Shown here: positions 1 through 5,314 of the stretch, in pieces
How positions within the stretch are numbered: the stretch's first letter is position 1
Layout: the number at the start of each line of letters is the position of its first letter
From: Betaproteobacteria bacterium
GTDB lineage: Bacteria; Pseudomonadota; Gammaproteobacteria; Burkholderiales; Burkholderiaceae_C
Reading direction: 5' to 3'
Assembly (NCBI GenBank): GCA_009923345.1
Contig: RFTR01000137.1
Coordinates: forward strand, 1 to 5,314
DNA: 5,314 bases
The notes under the pieces: generated by a model
Databases searched by the model: none
What the model saw: only the letters and a program-made list of their open reading frames with translations
What the model was told of the DNA's origin: nothing
Position numbers and translations under genes: made by a program

Positions 1-70
1 GCGCAGGCGTGAGCCCGGCGGGTAAGCGCTCGCGCGCTTGTGCTACGCGCTCGTTCACTAATTGGCGCGC
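1..70 (-). pseudogene. fragment of heavy-metal RND efflux pump (CzcA/CusA-like)
   Basis: Only about 23 codons are visible, running off the left edge. Read on the minus strand from base 70, in a frame different from that of the adjacent rpe, they encode a peptide with the elements ARQLVNER and ERLPAG. This pattern is familiar from the periplasmic porter region, roughly residues 90-120, of CzcA/CusA-type heavy-metal RND transporters of about 1,040 residues. The other two frames give an unrecognisable basic peptide or an early stop. No start or stop is visible, and rpe is normally followed by its own C-terminal codons, so this piece is out of place. It may be a rearranged fragment or an assembly chimera. 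The assignment rests on a short match recalled from family knowledge and is moderate at best. Confidence 0.5.
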
Positions 71-89
71 AAAAAACAAAAAAAAAAAA
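71..89. repeat. homopolymer tract A6-C-A12 at a gene junction
   Basis: The plus strand reads six A, one C and twelve A. The tract lies exactly where the Rpe protein similarity stops (base 90) and the RND-like peptide begins (base 70). In the rpe frame it encodes a run of phenylalanines, which is foreign to the enzyme's C-terminal region. It may mark a recombination or rearrangement scar, or an artefactual join near a contig end. Confidence 0.85.
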
Positions 90-719
90 CGCACTACCTG
101 CGACAAACGTGTCCGCGCCAGCATCTGCGACGCGTCGGATGTTGTCTACTTTGATGCCGCCGTCAACTTCCAGACGAATATCGCGGCCGCTGGCATCGAT
201 CAGTTTGCGAACTTTTTCAATTTTGCGTAAAGCCGAGTCGATAAAGCTCTGCCCGCCAAAGCCCGGGTTCACACTCATGATCAAGATAAGGTCGATATCG
301 TCGATCGTCCACTCCAACACATCAAGCGGTTCCGCGGGGTTGAACACCAAGCCCGCTTTCACGCCGTGGCTTTTGATGGCCTGGATGCTGCGGTGCACAT
401 GGTCGCTGGCATCGGGGTGAAAGCTGATCAAGTCGGCGCCGGCTTGGGCGAATGCCGCGGCCAAAGCATCGACGGGCGAAACCATCAAATGCACGTCGAT
501 CGGTACCGCTTGGCCCGAAGCAGTTTTGGCATGGGGCTTCAAAGCCTGGCAAACCATGGGCCCAAAGGTCAGGTTGGGCACATAGTGGTTATCCATCACG
601 TCAAAGTGGATCCAATCGGCACCTGCGGCGATGACCTTGTGCACTTCTTCACCCAAGCGGGCGAAGTCGGCAGACAAAATGGAAGGGGCGATACGAAAGG
701 TGGAAGGGGCGCGTGTCAT
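90..719 (-). CDS. rpe: ribulose-phosphate 3-epimerase, 3' end lost
   Basis: Rpe interconverts D-ribulose 5-phosphate and D-xylulose 5-phosphate in the cytosol (pentose phosphate pathway, Calvin cycle). The 210 recognisable residues form a TIM barrel. They carry APSILSADFARLG at 11-23, the metal and acid/base residues H38 and D40 in IHFDVMD, DNHYVPNLTFG, H77 in DVHLMV, NPGFGGQ at 151-157, and the second catalytic aspartate D186 in EVDGG. The similarity ends at VAGSA (residues 206-210). The expected last 15-20 residues (an IFG... tail) are replaced by a phenylalanine run from the A12 tract. The frame then stays open to base 1 without a stop. All catalytic residues precede the break, but part of the phosphate-binding loop and the last helix would be altered. 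The ATG at 719 is chosen because it sits just ahead of the conserved start and no in-frame start lies upstream. In Burkholderiales the usual downstream neighbour is gph, which is not seen here. Confidence 0.93.
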
Positions 720-739
720 GGGAGGATTATTTCACCTCC
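720..739 (-). promoter_or_regulatory. rpe ribosome binding site inside a small inverted repeat
   Basis: On the minus strand a strong GGAGGT lies 14 nt before the rpe ATG, a long spacing. The same GGAGG (complement of 735-739) can pair with CCTCC (complement of 721-725) next to the start codon, giving a 5-bp stem with a 9-nt loop. The hairpin would hide the ribosome site. Alternatively, pairing could bring it closer to the start. The inverted repeat is directly visible; a regulatory effect is inference. Confidence 0.4.
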
Positions 740-788
740 GCCATTACCCTTATTCGTAGCGCCTTGGGCTTGCGTCAAAATCAGTCCC
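740..788. promoter_or_regulatory. divergent rpe/apaG promoter spacer
   Basis: This short spacer separates the divergent rpe and apaG starts, so it should hold at least one promoter for each direction. For rpe, the minus strand has TTGACG (778-773), a good -35 match. Only a weak AT-richer -10 candidate (around 761-752, within GAATAAGGGTAAT) follows, and its spacing is imperfect. For apaG I see no convincing -35/-10 pair and no clear Shine-Dalgarno before 789. Confidence 0.35.
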
Positions 789-1181
789 ATGCACCGTTAC
801 TCTTTTCAAGTCGAAGTCCACCCGCAATACCTGCCCGAGCAGTCTGACCCAGACGCATCGCTCTATGTATTTGCGTACACCATCACCATCACCAATACAG
901 GCACCATCCCCGCGCAACTGATCTCGCGCACCTGGAATGTCAACGACGCAGAAGGCATGCACGAAAAAATTCGAGGCCTGGGCGTAGTCGGCCACCAACC
1001 GCTCCTGAAACCCGGCGAACAGTTCGAATACACCAGCGGAACCCGCTTGCGCACACCCACCGGCACCATGCACGGCAGTTATTTTTGTGTCGCTGAAGAT
1101 GGTGAAAAATTTGACGTCGATATTCCAATGTTTGTGCTCGACGCCCTGAGCAGCGACCCGTCGAAACGCAATTTGCACTGA
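789..1181 (+). CDS. apaG: ApaG (DUF525) protein
   Basis: This is a complete 130-residue protein, close to the usual 125-130 of the family. ApaG is a small fibronectin type III-like beta-sandwich associated with Co2+ and Mg2+ sensitivity. Its precise biochemical role is unsettled. Recognisable elements are YLPEQSDP at 14-21, VFAYTITITNTG, AQLISRTW, GLGVVGHQPLLKPGEQFEYTSG, the glycine-rich GTMHGSYFCV and a terminal NLH matching the common (R)TLH ending. The frame is open far upstream, to about base 366, but that stretch is antisense to rpe. The ATG at 789 gives the family's normal N-terminus. No good Shine-Dalgarno precedes it. The gene is divergent from rpe, as in related Burkholderiales, and its stop lies 5 nt before thiL, so the two are probably co-transcribed. 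The segment between VAEDGEKF and the terminal NLH seems a few residues longer than in Burkholderia homologues. Confidence 0.93.
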   Translation: MHRYSFQVEVHPQYLPEQSDPDASLYVFAYTITITNTGTIPAQLISRTWNVNDAEGMHEKIRGLGVVGHQPLLKPGEQFEYTSGTRLRTPTGTMHGSYFCVAEDGEKFDVDIPMFVLDALSSDPSKRNLH

Positions 1182-1186
1182 ATTGC

Positions 1187-2133
1187 ATGGGCGAATTTGA
1201 TCTGATCACGCGCTATTTCAAACGCCCCTCCCAGCGCGCAGTGCTCGGAGTTGGTGACGATTGCGCCTTACTGGCGCCCACCCCCGGCATGCACATGGCC
1301 GTTTCCAGCGACATGCTGGTGGAAGGGCGCCATTTTTTGAGCACGGCAGACCCCGCGCGCCTAGGTCACAAAGCACTCGCCGTCAACTTGAGCGACTTAG
1401 CCGCCTGCGGGGCAGAACCAACCGCATTTACGTTGGCCTTATCGCTTCCGCGCATCGACGAAGTGTGGCTAGAAGGTTTTTCAGAAGGGCTTTTGCAACT
1501 TGCCAACGAACACCATTGCGAGCTGGTAGGCGGCGCGAAGTGCCACCTGGTGACGCCTTGCTACGGCAAAACGCACAAGTAGGTGACGATATTTATGTGA
1601 GCGGCACCGTCGGTGACGCACGTTTGGCGCTTGAAGTATTTCGTGGCACGCAATCGATAGACGCAAAAGCGTTTGAGTCCGTGCGTGCGCGCATGGAAAT
1701 GCCGATGCCACGCGTCGCATTAGGCCTCGCACTGCGCGCCATCGCCAACGCAGCGATTGATGTGAGCGATGGACTTTTGGGTGACTTAGGCCACATCCTG
1801 CAACGCTCACAAGTGGGCGCACAAATCGACACCACTTGGCTACAACAGAGCAATACATTCGGTGAAGACGCACAAGCAGCAGGCATCAGCCCAACACTGG
1901 CGCAACTGCCTTGGAACAAACGCTTGGAGTTCGCACTGGCTGGTGGCGACGACTATGAACTGTGTTTCACCGCGCCTGTGCATCAGCGAGAAATGGTGCA
2001 CGCTGCCGCGTGGGAAAGTAATACACCTGTGACGCGTATCGGTCGTATTACAGAGGCGCAAGGCTTGGTTGTTATGGATCCTGAAGGCCAACCGATCACG
2101 CGACGCTTTGCTTCCTTTGACCATTTCGCTTGA
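1187..2133 (+). pseudogene. thiL: thiamine-monophosphate kinase, disrupted by internal deletion
   Basis: ThiL phosphorylates thiamine monophosphate to the cofactor thiamine diphosphate using ATP. The N-terminal part (1187 to about 1534, 116 residues) has FDLITRYF, GVGDDCALL with metal-binding D24 and D25, SSDMLVEGRHF, KALAVNLSDLAACGAEP and ELVGG. Reading on in this frame gives unrelated residues and a TAG at 1580-1582. The rest of ThiL continues in another frame from about 1537 (EVPPGDALLR, VGDDIYVSGTVGDA, AIDVSDGLLGDLGHIL, GGDDYELCFT, SFDHFA) to the TGA at 2131-2133. Compared with E. coli ThiL, 16 residues should lie between GG and VP (DTTRGP onward). Only 5 nt remain, so about 43 nt are missing. 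The loss removes the GGD aspartate that binds Mg and ATP in this family and shifts the frame. With the gap restored the protein would be about 330 residues, the normal length. The gene sits between apaG and pgpA in the expected operon. The lesion is either a true inactivation or a sequence error. Confidence 0.9.
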
Positions 2134-2136
2134 CCC

Positions 2137-2625
2137 ATGTTGAACCAGCAATTTTTAAAAGCCCATCCAGCACATCTCATTGCGCTCGGATTCGGCGCGG
2201 GCTTGAGTCGCTTGGGCGCTGGAACAGTTGGCACGCTGTGGGCATGGGCTTCGTTTTTAGTCATCCAACTCTGGCTCTCGCCGATGGAAATAGGTGTGCT
2301 CCTTGGAGCATCCACACTCATTGGCTGGTGGGCCTGCACACTCACCGCACGGCATTTAGGTGTCGCCGATCCCGGCGCCATCGTGTGGGACGAAATCGTC
2401 GCATTCTGGTTAGTCTTGTGGCTCATCACACCATGCGGATGGCTCGCACAGTTCGCAGCCTTTGTGTTGTTCCGCTATTTCGACATCGCCAAACCCGGTC
2501 CCGTGCGCTGGGCTGACCAAACCTTCAAAGGCTTCGGATGGCGCGGCGGTTGGGGCATCTTGTTCGACGACTTTGTCGCTGCCTTTTGTACTTTGTTGGT
2601 CATCTCTTTATGGAGGGTCTTATGA
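2137..2625 (+). CDS. pgpA: phosphatidylglycerophosphatase A
   Basis: PgpA is an inner-membrane enzyme that removes the terminal phosphate from phosphatidylglycerophosphate, making phosphatidylglycerol. The 162 residues match the usual length. They begin with a GFGAGLSRLGAGTVGTLWA segment (18-36). Visible family motifs are the acidic pair in IVWDE (D85, E86), FRYFDIAKPGP at 112-122 and the C-terminal LFDDFVAA (D144, D145). Hydrophobic membrane segments lie at about 32-48, 50-69, 81-98, 101-115 and 140-162. The ATG is 3 nt after the thiL stop, the classic thiL-pgpA order. The pgpA stop overlaps the next gene's start as ATGA, so translation of the two is probably coupled. The reading frame is intact even though upstream thiL is broken. 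Confidence 0.93.
   Translation: MLNQQFLKAHPAHLIALGFGAGLSRLGAGTVGTLWAWASFLVIQLWLSPMEIGVLLGASTLIGWWACTLTARHLGVADPGAIVWDEIVAFWLVLWLITPCGWLAQFAAFVLFRYFDIAKPGPVRWADQTFKGFGWRGGWGILFDDFVAAFCTLLVISLWRVL
2612..2617 (+). promoter_or_regulatory. ribosome binding site of cinA
   Basis: GGAGGG lies inside the end of pgpA, 4 nt before the ATG at 2622. It supports that start over the in-frame upstream ATG at 2538, which would overlap pgpA by 88 bases. Confidence 0.75.
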
Positions 2626-3188
2626 CAGACGCCGGATCAAAGCACCACGCCCCATCAAGTGCCTCGCAAGCTTCTATCGCGCAATTGGTCACCGCAGTTG
2701 CCGACACCTTGATGCAACACGGCTGGATGCTCACTACTGCGGAGAGTTGCACAGGCGGATTGATCGCAGGCCACTGCACCGACCTGGCGGGCTCCAGCCA
2801 ATGGTTCGAACGTGGATTTGTGACCTACTCCAACGAAGCCAAACACGACATGCTGGGCGTAGACAACGCCATCCTCACCGAACACGGCGCAGTCAGCGAA
2901 ATCACCGCACAATCCATGGCGCTTGGTGCATTGCGCCACTCGCGCGCGCAAGTCTCCATTGCCGTCACGGGCGTAGCGGGCCCGACGGGTGGCTCCAAAG
3001 ACAAACCCGTCGGCACCGTGTGGTTTGCATGGGGCGTACCCAGCGACACCGGCCCCACCCTAGGCGCTGAGACCGCATGGGTCAAAACCGAACGCATGCA
3101 ATTCACCGGCGACCGAGCTGCAGTACGCCAAGCGACCATTTCGCACGCACTACAAACTTTGCTACAACTTCTAAAAGCCTCGACATGA
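2622..3188 (+). CDS. pncC: CinA C-terminal / PncC-type nicotinamide-nucleotide amidohydrolase
   Basis: This is a stand-alone CinA C-terminal domain protein of 188 residues. The family (PncC) deamidates nicotinamide mononucleotide to nicotinate mononucleotide, recycling the NMN released by NAD-dependent DNA ligase and other reactions. Key elements are TTAESCTGGLIAG at 38-50, with S42 the expected nucleophile; GSSQWFERGFVTYSNEAK, including the conserved tyrosine Y69; LGV; VTGVAGPTGG at 115-124; KPVGTVWFAW at 128-137; and GDR at 163-165. The first 17 or so residues are a variable extension not seen in shorter homologues. The N-terminal MoCF-like domain of full-length CinA is absent. The start at 2622 overlaps the pgpA stop (ATGA) and has a good ribosome site. 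The gene ends 2 nt from the convergent PIN gene. The name cinA is also used for this protein. Confidence 0.92.
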   Translation: MTDAGSKHHAPSSASQASIAQLVTAVADTLMQHGWMLTTAESCTGGLIAGHCTDLAGSSQWFERGFVTYSNEAKHDMLGVDNAILTEHGAVSEITAQSMALGALRHSRAQVSIAVTGVAGPTGGSKDKPVGTVWFAWGVPSDTGPTLGAETAWVKTERMQFTGDRAAVRQATISHALQTLLQLLKAST

Positions 3189-3190
3189 CT

Positions 3191-3634
3191 TTAATTGCGA
3201 GTCAAGCCCTCAGCAGCAAACCAAGAAACGACTGAAATCCCAACCCGCGCCAAGCGATTCCGCATAGTCAACACAGCCTTGTCCTTGCTAACCAGCAAAC
3301 AAGAATAAGCACAGGCAAGATCAATAAACTTCTGATCATCTGCGTCTTTGCAAACATAAGGCGCCCGATCAGCAACTGGCACTACCCGCGCAAACCGATC
3401 AAACTGCGCCAACACATCTTCCTCCACCAACCCACCCTTTTGCATACGCAAAACAATATGCGGATAAGCAAGCACCCGCTCCAACTCATCCCGCATCGCT
3501 TGCGTAGCCACCCAATCCACACGCTTAGAAGTTAAAGCCTCGCGCAAAGCAGGCGTAGCAGGGTCCAAGTAAAGCCACAGGTCAAGCACGATATTCGTGT
3601 CCAACACAATCGTTTGAGAAGCAATCTCCGTCAC
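3191..3634 (-). CDS. PIN-domain putative ribonuclease (PIN_3/COG1569-like)
   Basis: This is a 147-residue PIN-fold protein. PIN domains are Mg-dependent single-strand RNA nucleases, and many are toxins of toxin-antitoxin pairs. The acidic core is visible: D12 in VLDTN after the first strand, E50 in RDELERVLAYP, D97/D99/D100 in KDADDQKFIDLA and D118 in VSKDKAVL. This arrangement fits the COG1569 (PIN_3) group often annotated as a putative toxin component. The start is GTG at 3634, overlapping the TGA of the upstream methyltransferase gene as GTGA. The conserved first strand and VLDTN follow at once, so no later start is possible. I see no Shine-Dalgarno, which suggests translation by coupling. 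No antitoxin gene is adjacent: upstream is the RNA methyltransferase, downstream the convergent cinA. Targets are unknown. It may act on the same RNA class as its neighbour, but that is inference. Confidence 0.85.
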   Translation of the reverse strand: MTEIASQTIVLDTNIVLDLWLYLDPATPALREALTSKRVDWVATQAMRDELERVLAYPHIVLRMQKGGLVEEDVLAQFDRFARVVPVADRAPYVCKDADDQKFIDLACAYSCLLVSKDKAVLTMRNRLARVGISVVSWFAAEGLTRN

Positions 3635-4884
3635 TTGATCGCGGGTTTGTCACGCATAGAACCCGCACGCAAATCGAAGCGGAACATGCGGCACTCGATC
3701 GGGCCATTCCACATTGGCACACGACGTGACTCTTTGAAACGCATACGACTCGGCAACTTGAGATCTGGCGTCAACATCCAAGCCGTCCAACCCGCGTAAT
3801 TCTTTTTCCAATGCGTCGCCAGTTGCGCAAAGAAGTCGCCTCCGTCTTCTGTTTGCGCAGACTCGCGTGAACCAGACGGGCCAGCCACACCTGCTGTTTC
3901 AATCCGCTCGCCATAAGGAGGATTGACCAACATCACGCCTGCGTGTTCAGACGGCGGCAACCGTTGTAAAGCATCGCCACCGCGAAACTCAATCGCGCTG
4001 GCCACGCCCGCACGCTCTGCATTGCGCTCGGCAAAATCGACCATACGAAAGGCCACATCGCTACCAAACACTTTGACACGCGGCGCGCATTGTTGGGCAC
4101 GGGCTTGGGTCAACAGGTCTTGCCATTCGCGTGGAGCAAACGGCAATAGCTTCTCGAACCCAAAGCGTCGCAACACACCCGGAGCAATGCGGCACGCAAT
4201 TTGTGCTGCTTCAATCGCAATCGTGCCGCTACCGCAACACGGGTCATACAAGGGAACGCCTTGGTCGCACCATCCGTTGGGGTTGTCTGTCGATCCATCG
4301 CCTTGGCTCCAACCACTTGCGGCCAACATCGCAGCAGCCAAGGTTTCCTTCAAAGGCGCGTCGCCTTTGTCGGTGCGCCAACCACGTTTGAATAAAGGTT
4401 CACCCGAGGTATCGATGTAGAGGGTGAGTTGCTCATGCGTCAAATGCGCATAAATGCGCGCATCGGGCCAACGCGTTTCCACATTGGGGCGCACACCTGT
4501 CTGTTCGCGGAATCGATCGGCCACTGCGTCTTTGATTTTTAAAGCTGCGAAATTCAAACTCTTGAGCGGGCTGTGTTGCGCCGTGATTTCAATTTTGAAA
4601 CTTTGTTTGGGCGTGAACCACTGCTCCCACGCTACTGCGCTAGCAGTGGCGTACAAGTCTTGTTCTTGGCGATACGGTGCATAAGCCACTTCAACCAAGA
4701 CGCGTTGCGCCAAACGGCTATGCAAGTTCAGCAACAACACGAAACGCCAATTACCACGCACCATCACACCAGCTCGCAAGACGCGCAAATCGTCTGTTGT
4801 GATGCCGCAGATGCTTTGCACCTCTTGCGCAAGAAAGGTCTCAACGCCTGCCGCACAAGGCAGGAACAAATGTAGGGTTTGCAT
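3631..4884 (-). CDS. rlmL: THUMP-domain class I SAM-dependent RNA methyltransferase (RlmL-type)
   Basis: This 417-residue protein has an N-terminal ferredoxin-like/THUMP RNA-binding region (about 1-160) and a C-terminal Rossmann methyltransferase (about 170-405) of the UPF0020/COG0116 family. Motifs are the linker KGDAPLKETLAAAML at 173-187, SAM-binding DPCCGSGTIAIEAA at 214-227, GSDVAFRMVDFAERNAERAG at 274-293 as motif II, and catalytic NPPYGER at 321-327. The closest characterised relative is the RlmL half of E. coli RlmKL, which makes N2-methylguanosine at 23S rRNA G2445. The RlmK half is absent here, so this is the short form. Modification of G2445 is inferred from the family. The ATG directly follows the rpoN TAA with no gap and no clear ribosome site, and the 3' end overlaps the PIN gene. 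A low-complexity segment, GVAGPSGSRESAQTEDGG (332-349), after the NPPY motif is probably a flexible loop. Confidence 0.9.
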   Translation of the reverse strand: MQTLHLFLPCAAGVETFLAQEVQSICGITTDDLRVLRAGVMVRGNWRFVLLLNLHSRLAQRVLVEVAYAPYRQEQDLYATASAVAWEQWFTPKQSFKIEITAQHSPLKSLNFAALKIKDAVADRFREQTGVRPNVETRWPDARIYAHLTHEQLTLYIDTSGEPLFKRGWRTDKGDAPLKETLAAAMLAASGWSQGDGSTDNPNGWCDQGVPLYDPCCGSGTIAIEAAQIACRIAPGVLRRFGFEKLLPFAPREWQDLLTQARAQQCAPRVKVFGSDVAFRMVDFAERNAERAGVASAIEFRGGDALQRLPPSEHAGVMLVNPPYGERIETAGVAGPSGSRESAQTEDGGDFFAQLATHWKKNYAGWTAWMLTPDLKLPSRMRFKESRRVPMWNGPIECRMFRFDLRAGSMRDKPAIK

Positions 4885-5314
4885 TTACAAAGACTTACGT
4901 AGCGTGGTGGGAGCGATGCGCAAGGCTTCGCGGTATTTAGCGACGGTACGCCGCGCGCATTCAATGCCTTGCTCTTTGAGCATTTCAGACAACTGGTTGT
5001 CAGAGAGGGGTTTCTTGGGGTTCTCGCTAGCGACGAATTGTTTGATCAAAGCACGCACTGCAGTGCTCGATGCGTTGTTGCCGCTTTCGGTTTCCAAACC
5101 AGAACCAAAGAAATACTTCAACTCAAAAGTGCCAAACGGCGTATTCATGTATTTGTTGGTAGTGACGCGACTAATCGTCGACTCATGCAGCCCCAACTCT
5201 TCAGCAATCTCACGCAACACCATCGGGCGCATGGCCAATTCGCCGTGGATGAAGAAATTCTTTTGCCGCTCTGCAATCGCATTGCTGACCCGCAAAATCG
5301 TGTCGAAGCGTTGT
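4885..5314 (-). CDS. rpoN: RNA polymerase sigma-54 factor, C-terminal part
   Basis: The visible 142 residues are the C-terminal third of sigma-54; the gene enters from the right edge, and the frame is open from base 5313. Sigma-54 directs RNA polymerase to -24/-12 promoters that need ATP-driven enhancer-binding proteins. Seen here are the DNA-binding domain start QRFDTILRVSNAI, the helix-turn-helix LREIAEELGLHESTISRVT at 33-51, the family-typical NKYMNTPFGTFELKYFF, and the RpoN box ARRTVAKYRE at 120-129, which recognises the -24 element. The end LRKSL is standard. A TTG at 5295 could be mistaken for a start, but the similarity continues upstream through it. The stop TAA abuts the methyltransferase ATG. 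The usual followers in many proteobacteria (hpf, ptsN) are not here. Confidence 0.96.
   Translation of the reverse strand, partial: QRFDTILRVSNAIAERQKNFFIHGELAMRPMVLREIAEELGLHESTISRVTTNKYMNTPFGTFELKYFFGSGLETESGNNASSTAVRALIKQFVASENPKKPLSDNQLSEMLKEQGIECARRTVAKYREALRIAPTTLRKSL

Noticed and set aside
9..230. Plus-strand small protein spanning the poly-A tract with a lysine run
   Set aside because: It is antisense to rpe, and its lysine run is just the homopolymer; there is no family resemblance.
366..788. Open plus-strand extension of the apaG frame far upstream
   Set aside because: It is antisense to the well-conserved rpe, and ApaG similarity begins only at the ATG at 789.
1261..1536. Plus-strand frame upstream of the second thiL half, giving an apparent 290-residue protein
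   Set aside because: Its first 90 or so residues are an arginine-rich out-of-frame reading of the conserved ThiL N-terminus; only the part from about 1537 is real.
1529..1582. Programmed ribosomal frameshift to join the two thiL halves
   Set aside because: About 14 conserved codons are missing at the join and there is no slippery sequence, so a frameshift would not restore a functional ThiL.
2462..3070. 202-residue plus-strand frame over pgpA and cinA
   Set aside because: It is rich in arginine and histidine, matches no family, and overlaps two clearly conserved genes in another frame.
3186..3204. TGACT...AGTCA inverted repeat between cinA and the PIN gene as a terminator
   Set aside because: The stem is only 5 bp with low GC, has a 9-nt loop and lacks a T-run on either side.
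3923..4420. 165-residue plus-strand frame antisense to the methyltransferase
   Set aside because: It is a shadow of the THUMP methyltransferase gene, with low-complexity composition and no ribosome site.

Overview
The window looks like a piece of a betaproteobacterial chromosome, most likely Burkholderiales and possibly Comamonadaceae-like. The basis is the divergent rpe/apaG pair, the thiL-pgpA-cinA order, moderately high GC and the protein sequences (ApaG, Rpe and sigma-54 resemble those of that order). The genus cannot be fixed from the sequence alone.

Layout. Bases 1-70 (minus strand) hold about 23 codons resembling an internal piece of a heavy-metal RND efflux pump. They are joined through an A6-C-A12 tract (71-89) to rpe (minus, start at 719), which loses its last 15-20 codons at that point. 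A 69-bp divergent spacer (720-788) separates rpe from apaG (plus, 789-1181). ApaG is followed, nearly gap-free, by thiL (1187-2133, broken by an internal deletion of about 43 nt), pgpA (2137-2625) and a stand-alone CinA C-terminal/PncC amidase (2622-3188). Two bases further on, the opposite strand begins to end: reading right to left, the 3' end of rpoN (sigma-54) abuts an RlmL-type THUMP RNA methyltransferase (TAA directly followed by ATG), which overlaps a PIN-domain nuclease gene (GTGA overlap).

How they fit together. The plus-strand cluster is a tightly packed housekeeping operon: thiamine-phosphate phosphorylation, phosphatidylglycerol synthesis and pyridine-nucleotide recycling. The minus-strand cluster at the right links a sigma factor, an rRNA methyltransferase and a PIN ribonuclease-like protein without gaps, so the latter two are probably co-translated.

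What stands out. Two lesions lie within about 1.5 kb: the rpe/RND chimeric junction at a homopolymer, and the thiL deletion that removes the conserved GGD(TTRG) nucleotide/metal loop. They may be real, or they may be assembly or sequencing defects. The gapless RNA methyltransferase-PIN pair without an antitoxin is the most interesting biological arrangement. I found no convincing wholly new system, CRISPR array, tRNA, rRNA or insertion sequence.
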